Shown here: piece after piece, positions 1 to 9,200 of the stretch
Layout of the letters: each line of letters opens with the position of its first letter
How positions within the stretch are numbered: the stretch's first letter is position 1
NCBI RefSeq assembly: GCF_003071345.1
Contig: NZ_QCYK01000003.1
Span: 310,001-374,000, forward strand
Length of the DNA stretch: 64,000 bases
From: Chitinophaga parva
GTDB taxonomy: Bacteria > Bacteroidota > Bacteroidia > Chitinophagales > Chitinophagaceae
Direction of reading: 5' to 3'
Made by a program: the position numbers and the translations under genes
The notes under the pieces: generated by a model
Database searches by the model: none
What the model saw: only the letters and a program-made list of their open reading frames with translations
What the model was told of the DNA's origin: nothing

Positions 1-775
1 CATCCCGGTGGCGCCGGGCCAGGCCATTGAAAGCAGGGATGACCTGTACCAATATGAAAGCAAACTGCCCGGCTGTCTTAAGAAACGGCGCAATGGGTAT
101 GATGGCTATGGGGTAATGGTGCTGAGGACCCCCGCAGATATTGCTACTGCTTTTGATGAGCCATCCGTGCTGGAAGAGCTGGTAGATATTAAACACGAAA
201 TTGCGGTCATCGTAGCAAGAAATGAGCAGGGCGAAGTGAAATGCTATGATGCAGTTGCGATGGTATTCTCCGGGGAAAAATTCATACTTGATTTCCAGCT
301 GGCGCCCGCGCAGCTGCCGGAAGGGATACTGAAAGAAGCTACCGCGCTTGCTGAAAAGATAGCCAATGCGCTCCAACTTGTTGGTATTCTTGCCGTAGAA
401 ATGTTTGTGACCAAGGATGACAAGGTCCTGGTGAACGAACTGGCGCCCAGGCCCCACAACAGCGGCCACCACACGATAGAAGCCAGCACTACCTCGCAAT
501 ATGAACAATTGCTCCGGGCCATTTTAGGTTTGCCGCTGGGCGATACCGGGCTTCATTTTCCTTCTCTTATGCTGAATATCCTGGAAACCGCGGCACTGAG
601 TGCTAACAGGCAGGAGAAACTGCGTTCCCTGCTGGCTGTTGATGGTGCACACCTTCACTGGTATGGCAAAAAAGGCAGCAGGATAGGCAGGAAAGTAGGC
701 CACGTGACCATCACGGGCAACACCATGGAAAGCGTTGTGGCAAAAGCGGAAACCATCCGGAAAATTTTAAATTGA
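1..775 (+). CDS. purK: N5-carboxyaminoimidazole ribonucleotide synthase, 3' part (5' end outside window)
   Basis: PurK joins bicarbonate to aminoimidazole ribonucleotide using ATP, in de novo purine synthesis in the cytosol. The reading frame is already open at base 2, so the gene starts upstream and only about 257 residues are visible; full PurK proteins are usually about 370-390 residues. The visible part covers most of the ATP-grasp region. [10 protein letters not shown] is the substrate and nucleotide loop, and [16 protein letters not shown] is the metal and phosphate-binding signature that separates PurK from other ATP-grasp enzymes. A C-terminal PurK domain with [15 protein letters not shown] follows. 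It ends a few bases before purE, the usual gene order, so the two are probably cotranscribed. The GTG at base 8 is not a credible start because the fold would be cut. Confidence 0.95.
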   Translation, partial: IPVAPGQAIESRDDLYQYESKLPGCLKKRRNGYDGYGVMVLRTPADIATAFDEPSVLEELVDIKHEIAVIVARNEQGEVKCYDAVAMVFSGEKFILDFQLAPAQLPEGILKEATALAEKIANALQLVGILAVEMFVTKDDKVLVNELAPRPHNSGHHTIEASTTSQYEQLLRAILGLPLGDTGLHFPSLMLNILETAALSANRQEKLRSLLAVDGAHLHWYGKKGSRIGRKVGHVTITGNTMESVVAKAETIRKILN

Positions 776-780
776 AAAAT

Positions 781-1275
781 ATGAAACAGGTAGAAGTAGG
801 CATCATTATGGGCAGCAGCTCCGATGCGCCTATCATGCGGCAGGCAATAGAAGTGCTGAAGAAATTTGACATCGGCTACGAGTTCAACGTGGTGTCCGCA
901 CACCGCAGCCCCCAGCGGATGTTTGATTACGCAGCTGCCGCGGAAGGCCGCGGACTGAAGGTGATCATTGCAGGTGCCGGTGGTGCAGCACACCTCCCGG
1001 GTATGGTAGCCGCCATTACTACATTGCCTGTGGTGGGCGTGCCCATCAAGTCTTCCAATTCCCTTGATGGCTGGGATTCCCTGCTGTCTATCGTGCAAAT
1101 GCCGGGAGATATACCGGTGGCTACTGTAAGCGTGAATGGTGCCCGCAATGCCGGCTTACTGGCCGTGCAGATCCTGGCCACTGCCAACAGCGCCCTCCGG
1201 GAACAACTGGCCGCGATGAAAAAGGAAAATTACGAGAAGGTGCTCCAGCAAGATGAAACGCTGGACCGTTCTTAG
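781..1275 (+). CDS. purE: 5-(carboxyamino)imidazole ribonucleotide mutase
   Basis: PurE moves the carboxylate of N5-CAIR to carbon 4 of the imidazole ring, the step after PurK. The 164-residue length fits class I PurE. The sequence shows the N-terminal GSSSD phosphate loop (residues 11-15), VVSAHRSP with the catalytic histidine, and [12 protein letters not shown], all class I signatures. I chose the ATG at 781. A TTG at 772 would add three residues and overlap the purK stop, but ATG is the stronger start and still leaves only a 5-base gap. The pair forms a compact operon that ends at the hairpin at 1348-1376. Confidence 0.95.
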   Translation: MKQVEVGIIMGSSSDAPIMRQAIEVLKKFDIGYEFNVVSAHRSPQRMFDYAAAAEGRGLKVIIAGAGGAAHLPGMVAAITTLPVVGVPIKSSNSLDGWDSLLSIVQMPGDIPVATVSVNGARNAGLLAVQILATANSALREQLAAMKKENYEKVLQQDETLDRS

Positions 1276-1347
1276 AGAATGAAGAGGGTAGGAGGTTGTT
1301 GATAAAACGCCCCCTGCATAACCTGGTGAATAGCGTAGAAGATAATG

Positions 1348-1376
1348 CCCGCAGATAGGATGTCTGCGGGTTTTTT
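1348..1376 (+). terminator. Rho-independent terminator of purKE
   Basis: An 8-bp perfect stem (1348-1355 with 1363-1370, CCCGCAGA/TCTGCGGG) has a 7-base loop and is followed directly by six T. It lies 72 bases after the purE stop. Confidence 0.85.
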
Positions 1377-1762
1377 ATGCCGTATAGCCGGCACTGTATG
1401 CGGTGCCGTTTTACCTGGATCTGCATGAAACAGCCATCCCTTTTTGAGCGTGAATGGCGCGAAGTTTGAAGACACTTTTCAAACGCAGGATCCCTTCCCG
1501 GAACTGTACGCTGGTCCGCCAGCAGACGCGGCCGGTGTCATAAACATTAAAAAAAGACGACAGTTAATATTTTGCATTACCTTCATCATAACGACTGTTA
1601 GTCCCTTGTAGCGACCGGATATGAAAACCACTTTTAATTGATATTACTGCTGATATTACTGCAGCTTGTGAAATGTTTGTCGTTAGCCGTCCATAATCCA
1701 CATATTCCCCTTTTGAAGGTATATTTTTTTTCAACAGATGTTTTATCACCAAAAACCCAAGT
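1377..1762. other. Intergenic leader region before the pilin-like cluster
   Basis: No coding sequence is convincing in this 386-base stretch. It includes a short GC hairpin near 1391-1408 (GGCAC/GTGCC) and becomes AT-rich from about 1545. That part should hold the promoter of the downstream cluster, but I found no exact TAnnTTTG element in it. Confidence 0.4.
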
Positions 1763-2278
1763 ATGAAAAAGTTCAACTGTATCTCGGCCATCACATTGGT
1801 ATTTGCTGCTATTACCACCAGTGTTTCTGCGCAGGAAACTGCCTCTGCTACTGCTACCGCCACCATCGTAACACCTATTAGCATTGTGAAAGACGTGGAC
1901 ATGAATTTTGGTAACGTTGCCGTGCAATCCACCGCCGGGGGGACGGTCGTGCTTACCCCGGCAGGCGTGCGTACAGCTACCGGCGGTGTAACGCTTCCTT
2001 CTACGGCCACCGGGACCATCACAGCAGCTTCCTTTACGGTGACCGGTACCGGCAATTATACCTACAGCATTACACTGCCGTCTACCGCACTTACCATTAC
2101 AAGCGGCGCCAATACCATGACGGTAACTAATTTTACCAGTGATCCATTAGGCGTTGGTACGTTGGCTGCAGGCACCCAAACCCTTAATGTAGGTGCCACC
2201 CTGAACGTCAGTGCTGCCCAGGCAGCCGGAACCTATGTTTCCGCTACCCCCTTTGATGTAACTGTAAACTATAACTGA
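1763..2278 (+). CDS. DUF4402 family secreted protein, pilin-like subunit candidate
   Basis: A 171-residue secreted protein. Residues 1-24 are a signal peptide (MKKF, hydrophobic core, cleavage after SVSA). The mature part is a single small beta-rich domain of the DUF4402 family. It has TATIVTPISIVKDVDMNFGN near the start, a central TPAGVRTATGGV turn, and an ending typical of the family (GTYVSATPFDVTVNYN). DUF4402 proteins are short immunoglobulin-like secreted proteins, often found near PapD-like chaperones; their function is not settled. Here a PapD-like chaperone follows by 62 bases and a second DUF4402 gene and an usher-like gene lie further along the same strand. A role as a chaperone-bound surface subunit is inference from that context. 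The codons are rich in Thr and Ala; cysteines are absent from the mature part. Confidence 0.8.
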   Translation: MKKFNCISAITLVFAAITTSVSAQETASATATATIVTPISIVKDVDMNFGNVAVQSTAGGTVVLTPAGVRTATGGVTLPSTATGTITAASFTVTGTGNYTYSITLPSTALTITSGANTMTVTNFTSDPLGVGTLAAGTQTLNVGATLNVSAAQAAGTYVSATPFDVTVNYN

Positions 2279-2340
2279 TCTGCCGGCCGCAAAGCCGGCT
2301 TCACACTTACATAGAACTAAATCACATCCCGTATGGCCGT

Positions 2341-3234
2341 ATGCTATATAAAAATATGAAACCTGTAAAGTCATCGGTACGGCCGGGCATTGCTGCGGCC
2401 AGGTACCTGTGTTGTCTTGCCATCGCTGTTATTTGCTGTAATGTTGTTGCTATACAACATGCCCTGGCCCAGGGAAATCTCCTGGTAACGCCCGCCCGTG
2501 TTATTTTTGAGGGCTCCAAACGTGCGGAAGAACTGAACCTGGCAAATTCCGGGAAAGATACCGCCCGGTATCTTATTTCATTTGTAGAGATCAGGATGAA
2601 TAAGAACGGCACTTTTGACCAGGTGAATGAACCGGATTCCGGGCAGCAGTTTGCCAGTGGTTACCTGCGTTTTTTTCCCCGCAGCGTTGTGCTGGGCCCC
2701 AATGAAGCGCAGGTAATAAAATTACAGCTGACCGGTGCCAGCCAGTTAGCCCCCGGCGAATACAGGTCCCACCTGTATTTCAGGGCAGTGCCTGATGAGC
2801 GGCCCATTGGAGGCGATACTGTACGTGCCGACAGCAGCGGCATCAATGTAAAGTTGACGCCTGTTTTCGGCATCACCATCCCGGTGATCATCCGCGTAGG
2901 TGAAACCACCGCCAGCGTCCAGTTATCGGAGCTTTCCGTGGACCAGGCAACCGGGCCGGAGCCCGGTTTGAATGTGTTATTTAACCGGACGGGCAATGCA
3001 TCCGTATACGGCGACCTCACAGTTGATTATATTTCTCCGCAGGGCAAAGCAACACAGGTAGCGGAAGCCCGCGGGCTTGCAGTGTATACCCCTAACAGTC
3101 AGCGTTATGTTCACTTGATATTGCAAACAAAACCTGGTATTAATTTCCGGACTGGAAAACTTCGCGTGGCATATACAACCAAAACAAAAACATCAACGGA
3201 AGAATTGGCCAGGGCTGAATTGCAGCTACGATAA
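2341..3234 (+). CDS. PapD-like periplasmic fimbrial chaperone
   Basis: A 297-residue protein with a signal peptide ending near residue 44 (cleavage after HALA). The mature N-terminal domain resembles PapD: LLVTPARVIFEGSKRAEELN corresponds to the first strands, and SGYLRFFPRSVVLGPNEAQV matches the conserved stretch of fimbrial chaperones in which P and R residues precede the G1 strand. A second Ig-like domain follows (VYGDLTVDYISPQG onward). Chaperones of this family cap the incomplete Ig fold of pilin subunits in the periplasm and carry them to the outer-membrane usher. The neighbours support this: DUF4402 pilin-like genes on both sides and a usher-like gene downstream. A second ATG at 2356 would shorten the signal peptide by five residues and is about equally likely. 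PapD family membership is seen in the sequence; the client proteins are inferred. Confidence 0.8.
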   Translation: MLYKNMKPVKSSVRPGIAAARYLCCLAIAVICCNVVAIQHALAQGNLLVTPARVIFEGSKRAEELNLANSGKDTARYLISFVEIRMNKNGTFDQVNEPDSGQQFASGYLRFFPRSVVLGPNEAQVIKLQLTGASQLAPGEYRSHLYFRAVPDERPIGGDTVRADSSGINVKLTPVFGITIPVIIRVGETTASVQLSELSVDQATGPEPGLNVLFNRTGNASVYGDLTVDYISPQGKATQVAEARGLAVYTPNSQRYVHLILQTKPGINFRTGKLRVAYTTKTKTSTEELARAELQLR

Positions 3235-3263
3235 AAGGCAGGAAAGCCACCAACTCTGCTCCT

Positions 3264-6200
3264 ATGGACGTGATTACAGATTGGCTTATTCGCTGGTTTT
3301 ATTCCAAGAAAATTACTCCGGCACCCCAAAGCAGCATCCGGTACGCCCTCCTTTTGGCGCGCCCCGGCGCACCATGCAGGACCGTAGTGTTATGGGCGCT
3401 GCTTTTTTCTCCCCTGACGCTATTGGCACAAACCAGTTGGAAGGGGATCGTAAGCAGTTCCTGGTCCAATAGCGCCAACTGGACCGCCGGCGTGCCTAAT
3501 TCCAATGTAGACGCTATTATAGGCGATGCAGCTTTTACCGGGATCTATTACCCCGTGATCAGCAGTAGCGCCAGTTGCGGATCACTTACCGTAGGAGCTG
3601 GCATGAATGCGGTATTAACCGTTTCTAAAAGCCTGACGGTAGCAGGAGATCTCGTGATCGGCGCTGGCAGTACCATTTCCCAACGCGTTGTTACGCTCAC
3701 GGTGAAAGGCAACTGGACCAATAACGGCAGCTATTCCACCTCCAGCGCCAATTCCAGGGTAATCTTTGCCGGTGCCACGCAGGCCATAGAGGGCAGCGCC
3801 GTTACCGCCTTCCGTAAGCTTACCATCGGGGTAGGCAGCACCACTACCCAAAATGTGAATATGACCGTCTCCGGGAGCTTCACCGTAAACGGTACTTTTA
3901 TACCGGCGGATAATGCTACACCAGTAGAGGTTTCCGGCACTGCCACCACTTCGGTAGCCGCCGGCGGTGTATTGCACGTAAAGGCCGCTACTTTTGCAAA
4001 CAACTACGGCCTTACAGGTGCTATTACGCTCGCCGCAGGCAGTGTGGTAGCGTATAGCGGTAACCTGGTGAATCAAACCGTAAGGAACAACCTTACCTAT
4101 TCCACCCTCCAGATCAGCGGAAGCAGCATAAAAACACTGGGTGGAAATCTTAACCTGCTTAACGCTACCACTGCTACCGCGGGCAAGATAGAAGTACTGG
4201 CCGGCACGCTGGACCTGTCTACTTTTACGGCCAACAGGGGCACCACCGTAGCGGGCGGCGGCCTTACCGTGGCTAATGGTGCCACGCTGAAGATCGGCGG
4301 TACCAATACATTTCCCTTAAATTATGGCACTATCTCCCTCGGCCTGACCAGCACAGTGGAATACAGCGGAACCAGCCAGGCAGTAGCCGCACAGATCTAT
4401 GGGAACCTTACCTTGTCTGCCGGCAGCGGGACTGTTGTTAAAACCATGCCTGCCACGGACTTCACCGTATCCGGTAATTTCACCTCGAACGTGGCCGCCG
4501 GTACCGGGGTCAGTTACACTGCCGCATCTAACATCACCATCAGCGGCGATGTAAATATCGGCGCTGCCACCACTTTCAACGGCGGCAGCTTCACGGTAAC
4601 TACTTCCAGCAACTGGGTCAATAACGGTACTTTCAGTGGCGGTACCGGTTTGGTAATCGTTACAGGAGGTGGCGCCTCCATCGGTGGAACAGGTGCCTAT
4701 AATTTTAATGATCTTACAATAGCGGCCACCAATATCACAGCGACAGCGGCGGCTATTACCGTAGCAGGAAACTTTGCCACTACTGCACCGGGCACATTTA
4801 CCCATCTTACCGGCGGCACGTTTACGATGAGCGGCGCCGGTAAAACGATCACCGGTACCGATATTTCATTTGAGAACCTTACCGTTACCGGTTCGGTAAC
4901 TGCCACCGGCGCCCTCACCATCACCGGCAACCTGTCTGTAAGTGGCAGCATGAACAGCACTGCCGCAGGCGTGGTCATGAGCGGCAGCGGGAAAACGATA
5001 TCCGGCACCGGCGCTATTATTTTTGGCAGCCTGTCGGTAACAGGCAGCGTTACATCCTCCACGGGATTTACCATTGGCAACAACCTGGATGTATACGGCA
5101 CTTTTACAGCCAGCGCGGGCACCGCCACCTTTACAGGCAACAGTTTCCTGAACGGCACTGCCAACCTCTTTAATGTAACCCTTAACGGAACCGCCTTACA
5201 ATTATCTGCTAACGCCGTACTGGGCATCGCTAACCTCTATACCGTTACCGCAGGCACGTTGAATGTAACCGCGACCGTGCCCAATACGGTGAACTTTAAC
5301 GGCACCGGCGCACAAACCATACCCAGTGGTACTTTTGACCGGCTGATGGTCAGTAACGGGAGTACCAAAACCCTTGGCGGAAGCGTAACGGTGAACAGCG
5401 ATTTCACCATCGCTACCGGCACTACTTTCAGTGCGGGTAGCCAGTCCATTGCCATTCTTGGCAACTGGATCAGCAATGGCACCTTCACAGCCGGCTCGGG
5501 TACCGTAACGCTGGGTGGCGCCAATAATACTTCCATCACCGGCGCTTCCACTTTCAATATCCTTACACTCAATAAAACGAATGCTGTAAACCAGGTATCC
5601 CTGCTCAGTAATGTTTCTGTAGCAACACTCAACATGAACACCGGCACGATGATGACCGGTGCCAATACTGTTACCATTACCGGAAACAGGACGGGCAATG
5701 GGATCATTCTCGGGAATATCCAGCACTCCCATAATTTTGCGCTGGGCACTGCTTATGCTTTTGAAAGCCCGAATAACACGGTTACGCTCACCGCCATTTC
5801 AATCTCCGCGTCTGTAACGATGTCCGTGAGCCCGCAGGTGGTAACAGACTTCCCTTCCGGCGCTGCCATAAACCGTCAGTATACCATTACCACCAGCGGC
5901 CTTGCCCAGGTAGCTTCTGTGCTGCGCCTACATTATGAAGATGCGGAACTGAACGGGAATGCCGAGTCAAGTCTCAGCATCTGGCGCAATACAGGCACCG
6001 GCTGGTCGGTATACGGAAACTCAGCCAGCAGCACCACCGCCAACTACGTGGAACAAATCAGTTTGCTGGGCACATTAGCAGGCCGCTACACCCTGTCCGC
6101 CACTTCAAACGTGGTACGATGGAATGGCTCTGTGAGCAGCGACTGGAATACGGCCAACAACTGGACCGTGGCCCAGGGCAGCCCATCCCGGCCCCCCGGC

Positions 6201-9200
6201 CCCAACGATATTGCAGAAATAGGCACCATTGCGTTCACCAATCAACCCGTGATCAGCAGCGCCGCCAATGTGAAAAGTATTTCTTTCGGGAGCGTGCAGG
6301 CCGCCACGCTTACACTCGCATCCGGCGGATCGCTGGTAACGCAGGGCAATATCACCGGGCTATGGTCTGCCAACGCCGCCCATGTCATCAATGTAAATGA
6401 CCAGAGCCTGACCGTAAACGGCAGCCTCACGCTGAGCGATGGCACTGCCGGCCATACCATCCAGTTAAATATCGGGAATGGCACCGTTACCGCGGGAGCT
6501 GTGTCACAGTCCGGCGGAGCAGGTATTGTTTTTTCCGGCGCGGGCACGATGAATATTGCCAACGACTTCACGTACAGCAGCGGTACATTTACCGCCGGCA
6601 GCAGCACGGTGGTATATAATGGTTCAGCAATACAGGCAGTAGCAGGTGTTACCTATAATCACCTCAGCATAAACAAAACAGGAGGCAGCGCGCAGATCAA
6701 CAGCGCCACTACTGTAAACGGTGACCTTACGGTGGCCAGTGGCGATCTGACCGTGAACGCCGCCACCACGGTAACGGGCAATGTGACCCTTAATGCAGGA
6801 GCTGCTGCAAGTGGCGGTGCCGCCGCCATAACAGTGAATGGCAACTGGAGTAACAGTGGCACATTCACTCCCGGAACAGGAACGGTCAATTTCACCGGCA
6901 GTAATGCGCAAAGTATTTCCGCATCCGCGTTTAATAATGTAGTGATCAACAAAACGGGCGGTGCTGCCACCCTCAGTGGCAATATGAGTGTCAACGGCAA
7001 CCTGTCTGTGAGTGCTGGAACACTGAACCTGGCAACGTTTACGGCTAGCCGGAGCTCCCAGGGAGGGACACTCAGCGTTGCAAGCGGCGGCACGTTAACA
7101 GTGGGGGGCGCCAGCAATTTTCCCGCCAATTACTCCCAGTACCAGCTTGGCAGTACCAGCACCGTGAACTATAATATGGCCGGCTCTCAAACGGTTGCCG
7201 GGAACGTTGCTTACGGGCATCTCCTGTTCGGTGGAAGTGGTACTAAAAGCCTTGCTGCCACCGCCATCGTTAATGGCAACCTGACAATTGGCAGCGGTAC
7301 TACGCTCAGTGCCGGTACATTTACGGTGAATCTTTATGGCAACTGGGTAAACAACGGCACCTTTTCCGCTGGCAGCAGCACGGTTACGCTTAATGGTGCT
7401 GGTAAAACGATCACTGGTAACACCACGTTCAACAGGCTTATGGTTTATGGCAGTTATGCAGTAGCCGGCAGTGATATTACCTATAACGGCCTTCTGCAGA
7501 TAACAACCGGCGGCTCTTATGATGGTGGCAGCGGCTCTGCCACCATCAATGGCGACCTTACTAACAACGGATCGCTGATCAGCAATGGTGTTACCACTTT
7601 TACCGGCACTTCGCTGCAAACTATCCGCTTGGTGAATGCCATTGTTTCCAACTCAAGCGGCGTGATCAATTTTAACGGCAACGTATCACCGGTATTGAAC
7701 TCAACCAGCACCCCCACTTTTGCCACGCTGAATATAAATAATACGGCCGGTATCAACCCAAGTGTGGGATGGACCGTACTGGTAGCATTTAACATCAGCA
7801 GCGGTGCTTCTTTCAATGGCGGGCTCCCTACCCATACGATCCGTGGCAGCTTTACCAATAACGGAACAGTAACCAGCACCGGTACACTGTACTTTGATCC
7901 GCTGGCAGCGCAGAGTATTTCTCTCCGCGGAACTGCCTTCTCCAGCACCGGCTCGGTAATATTTGGCGGCAGCGCCGCGCTTACCATTTCAGGAACGCCC
8001 ACCCTGCTGACCGATGTCACCATAGCCAACACCGTTGGCATTACACCTGCTACCGGCTGGAATATCACTGGCGATCTGCATATCCACGGTAACAGTATCT
8101 TTAATGCAGGCAGTAACAATTTTACAGTAAACGGAGACCTTGAAAGCAATGGCGCGCTTAACGGCGGAACATCCACTTTTACTTTAACGGCTCCCGCCGG
8201 CATCCTAACCGGGAGTGATAGCACTATTTTTTATAACCTGGTGATCGACGGGGCGATCACCGCCGATGCGGATTTTAAGGTGAACCACAATCTTACCATC
8301 AACGGATCGATTGACGCCAGCATCGGAACGGCCATCATGACCGGCTCCGCGCCTGCCACGATCGGGGGCACAGGCAGTCCCTTTAACCTCGCTCAATTGC
8401 AGGTAGCAAAAACCGGGGCTGCCACCGTTACATTGTCCAGGACCCTCCAGGCAGTGACTGCATTGGATGTTTTAAGTGGCACGCTGGATACCGGCGATTC
8501 CACCATTATAGAGGATGCTACTGCTGGCGGTACACTATCCATTGAAGATAGTGCGCGCCTGGTTGTAAGAGGCATTCACAGCCTGCCCGTCTTTGATACT
8601 TATCAGTTGGATACCCTTAGTACCGTTGAATATGGCGGCAGCACCCAAACGGTGGCCGGCGTTACTCCTTACGGCAATCTTACCATCTCCGCTGCCGGCA
8701 ATAAAACAGCCACCAGCACCTTAACCATATTGAATAACTTCACCCTGAGCAACGGCACGTTCATCCCCGGTAGTTTCACAGACACACTGCAGGGCAACTG
8801 GAGCATGACCGGCGGTACATTTACCAACACCGGCTCCACCATTTATCTTAATGGAACGGCCGACCAGGCTGTTTCTTCCACAGGCGCCTTCAACAACGTT
8901 AAAGTAAACAAGGCCACGGGACTGGTCAACCTGTCTTCCAATGCCACCATAAACGGCACGCTTACCTTCATGGCAGGAAAGATCCGTACCGGCACAAATG
9001 CGGTGATCATTGCCGCTGGCGGAACGGTTAGCGGCGCCGCGCAAAATACAGGCTGGGTATACGGCCGCCTGCAAAAAAATGTTGCGGCCGGCACCAATGT
9101 GAGCAGGACCTATGAAATTGGCGACAGCCTGAGTTATACCCCTGCAACCATGTTACTGGCCAGTGTAACCACGACCGGGAACGTAACCGCGGTAGTCTAT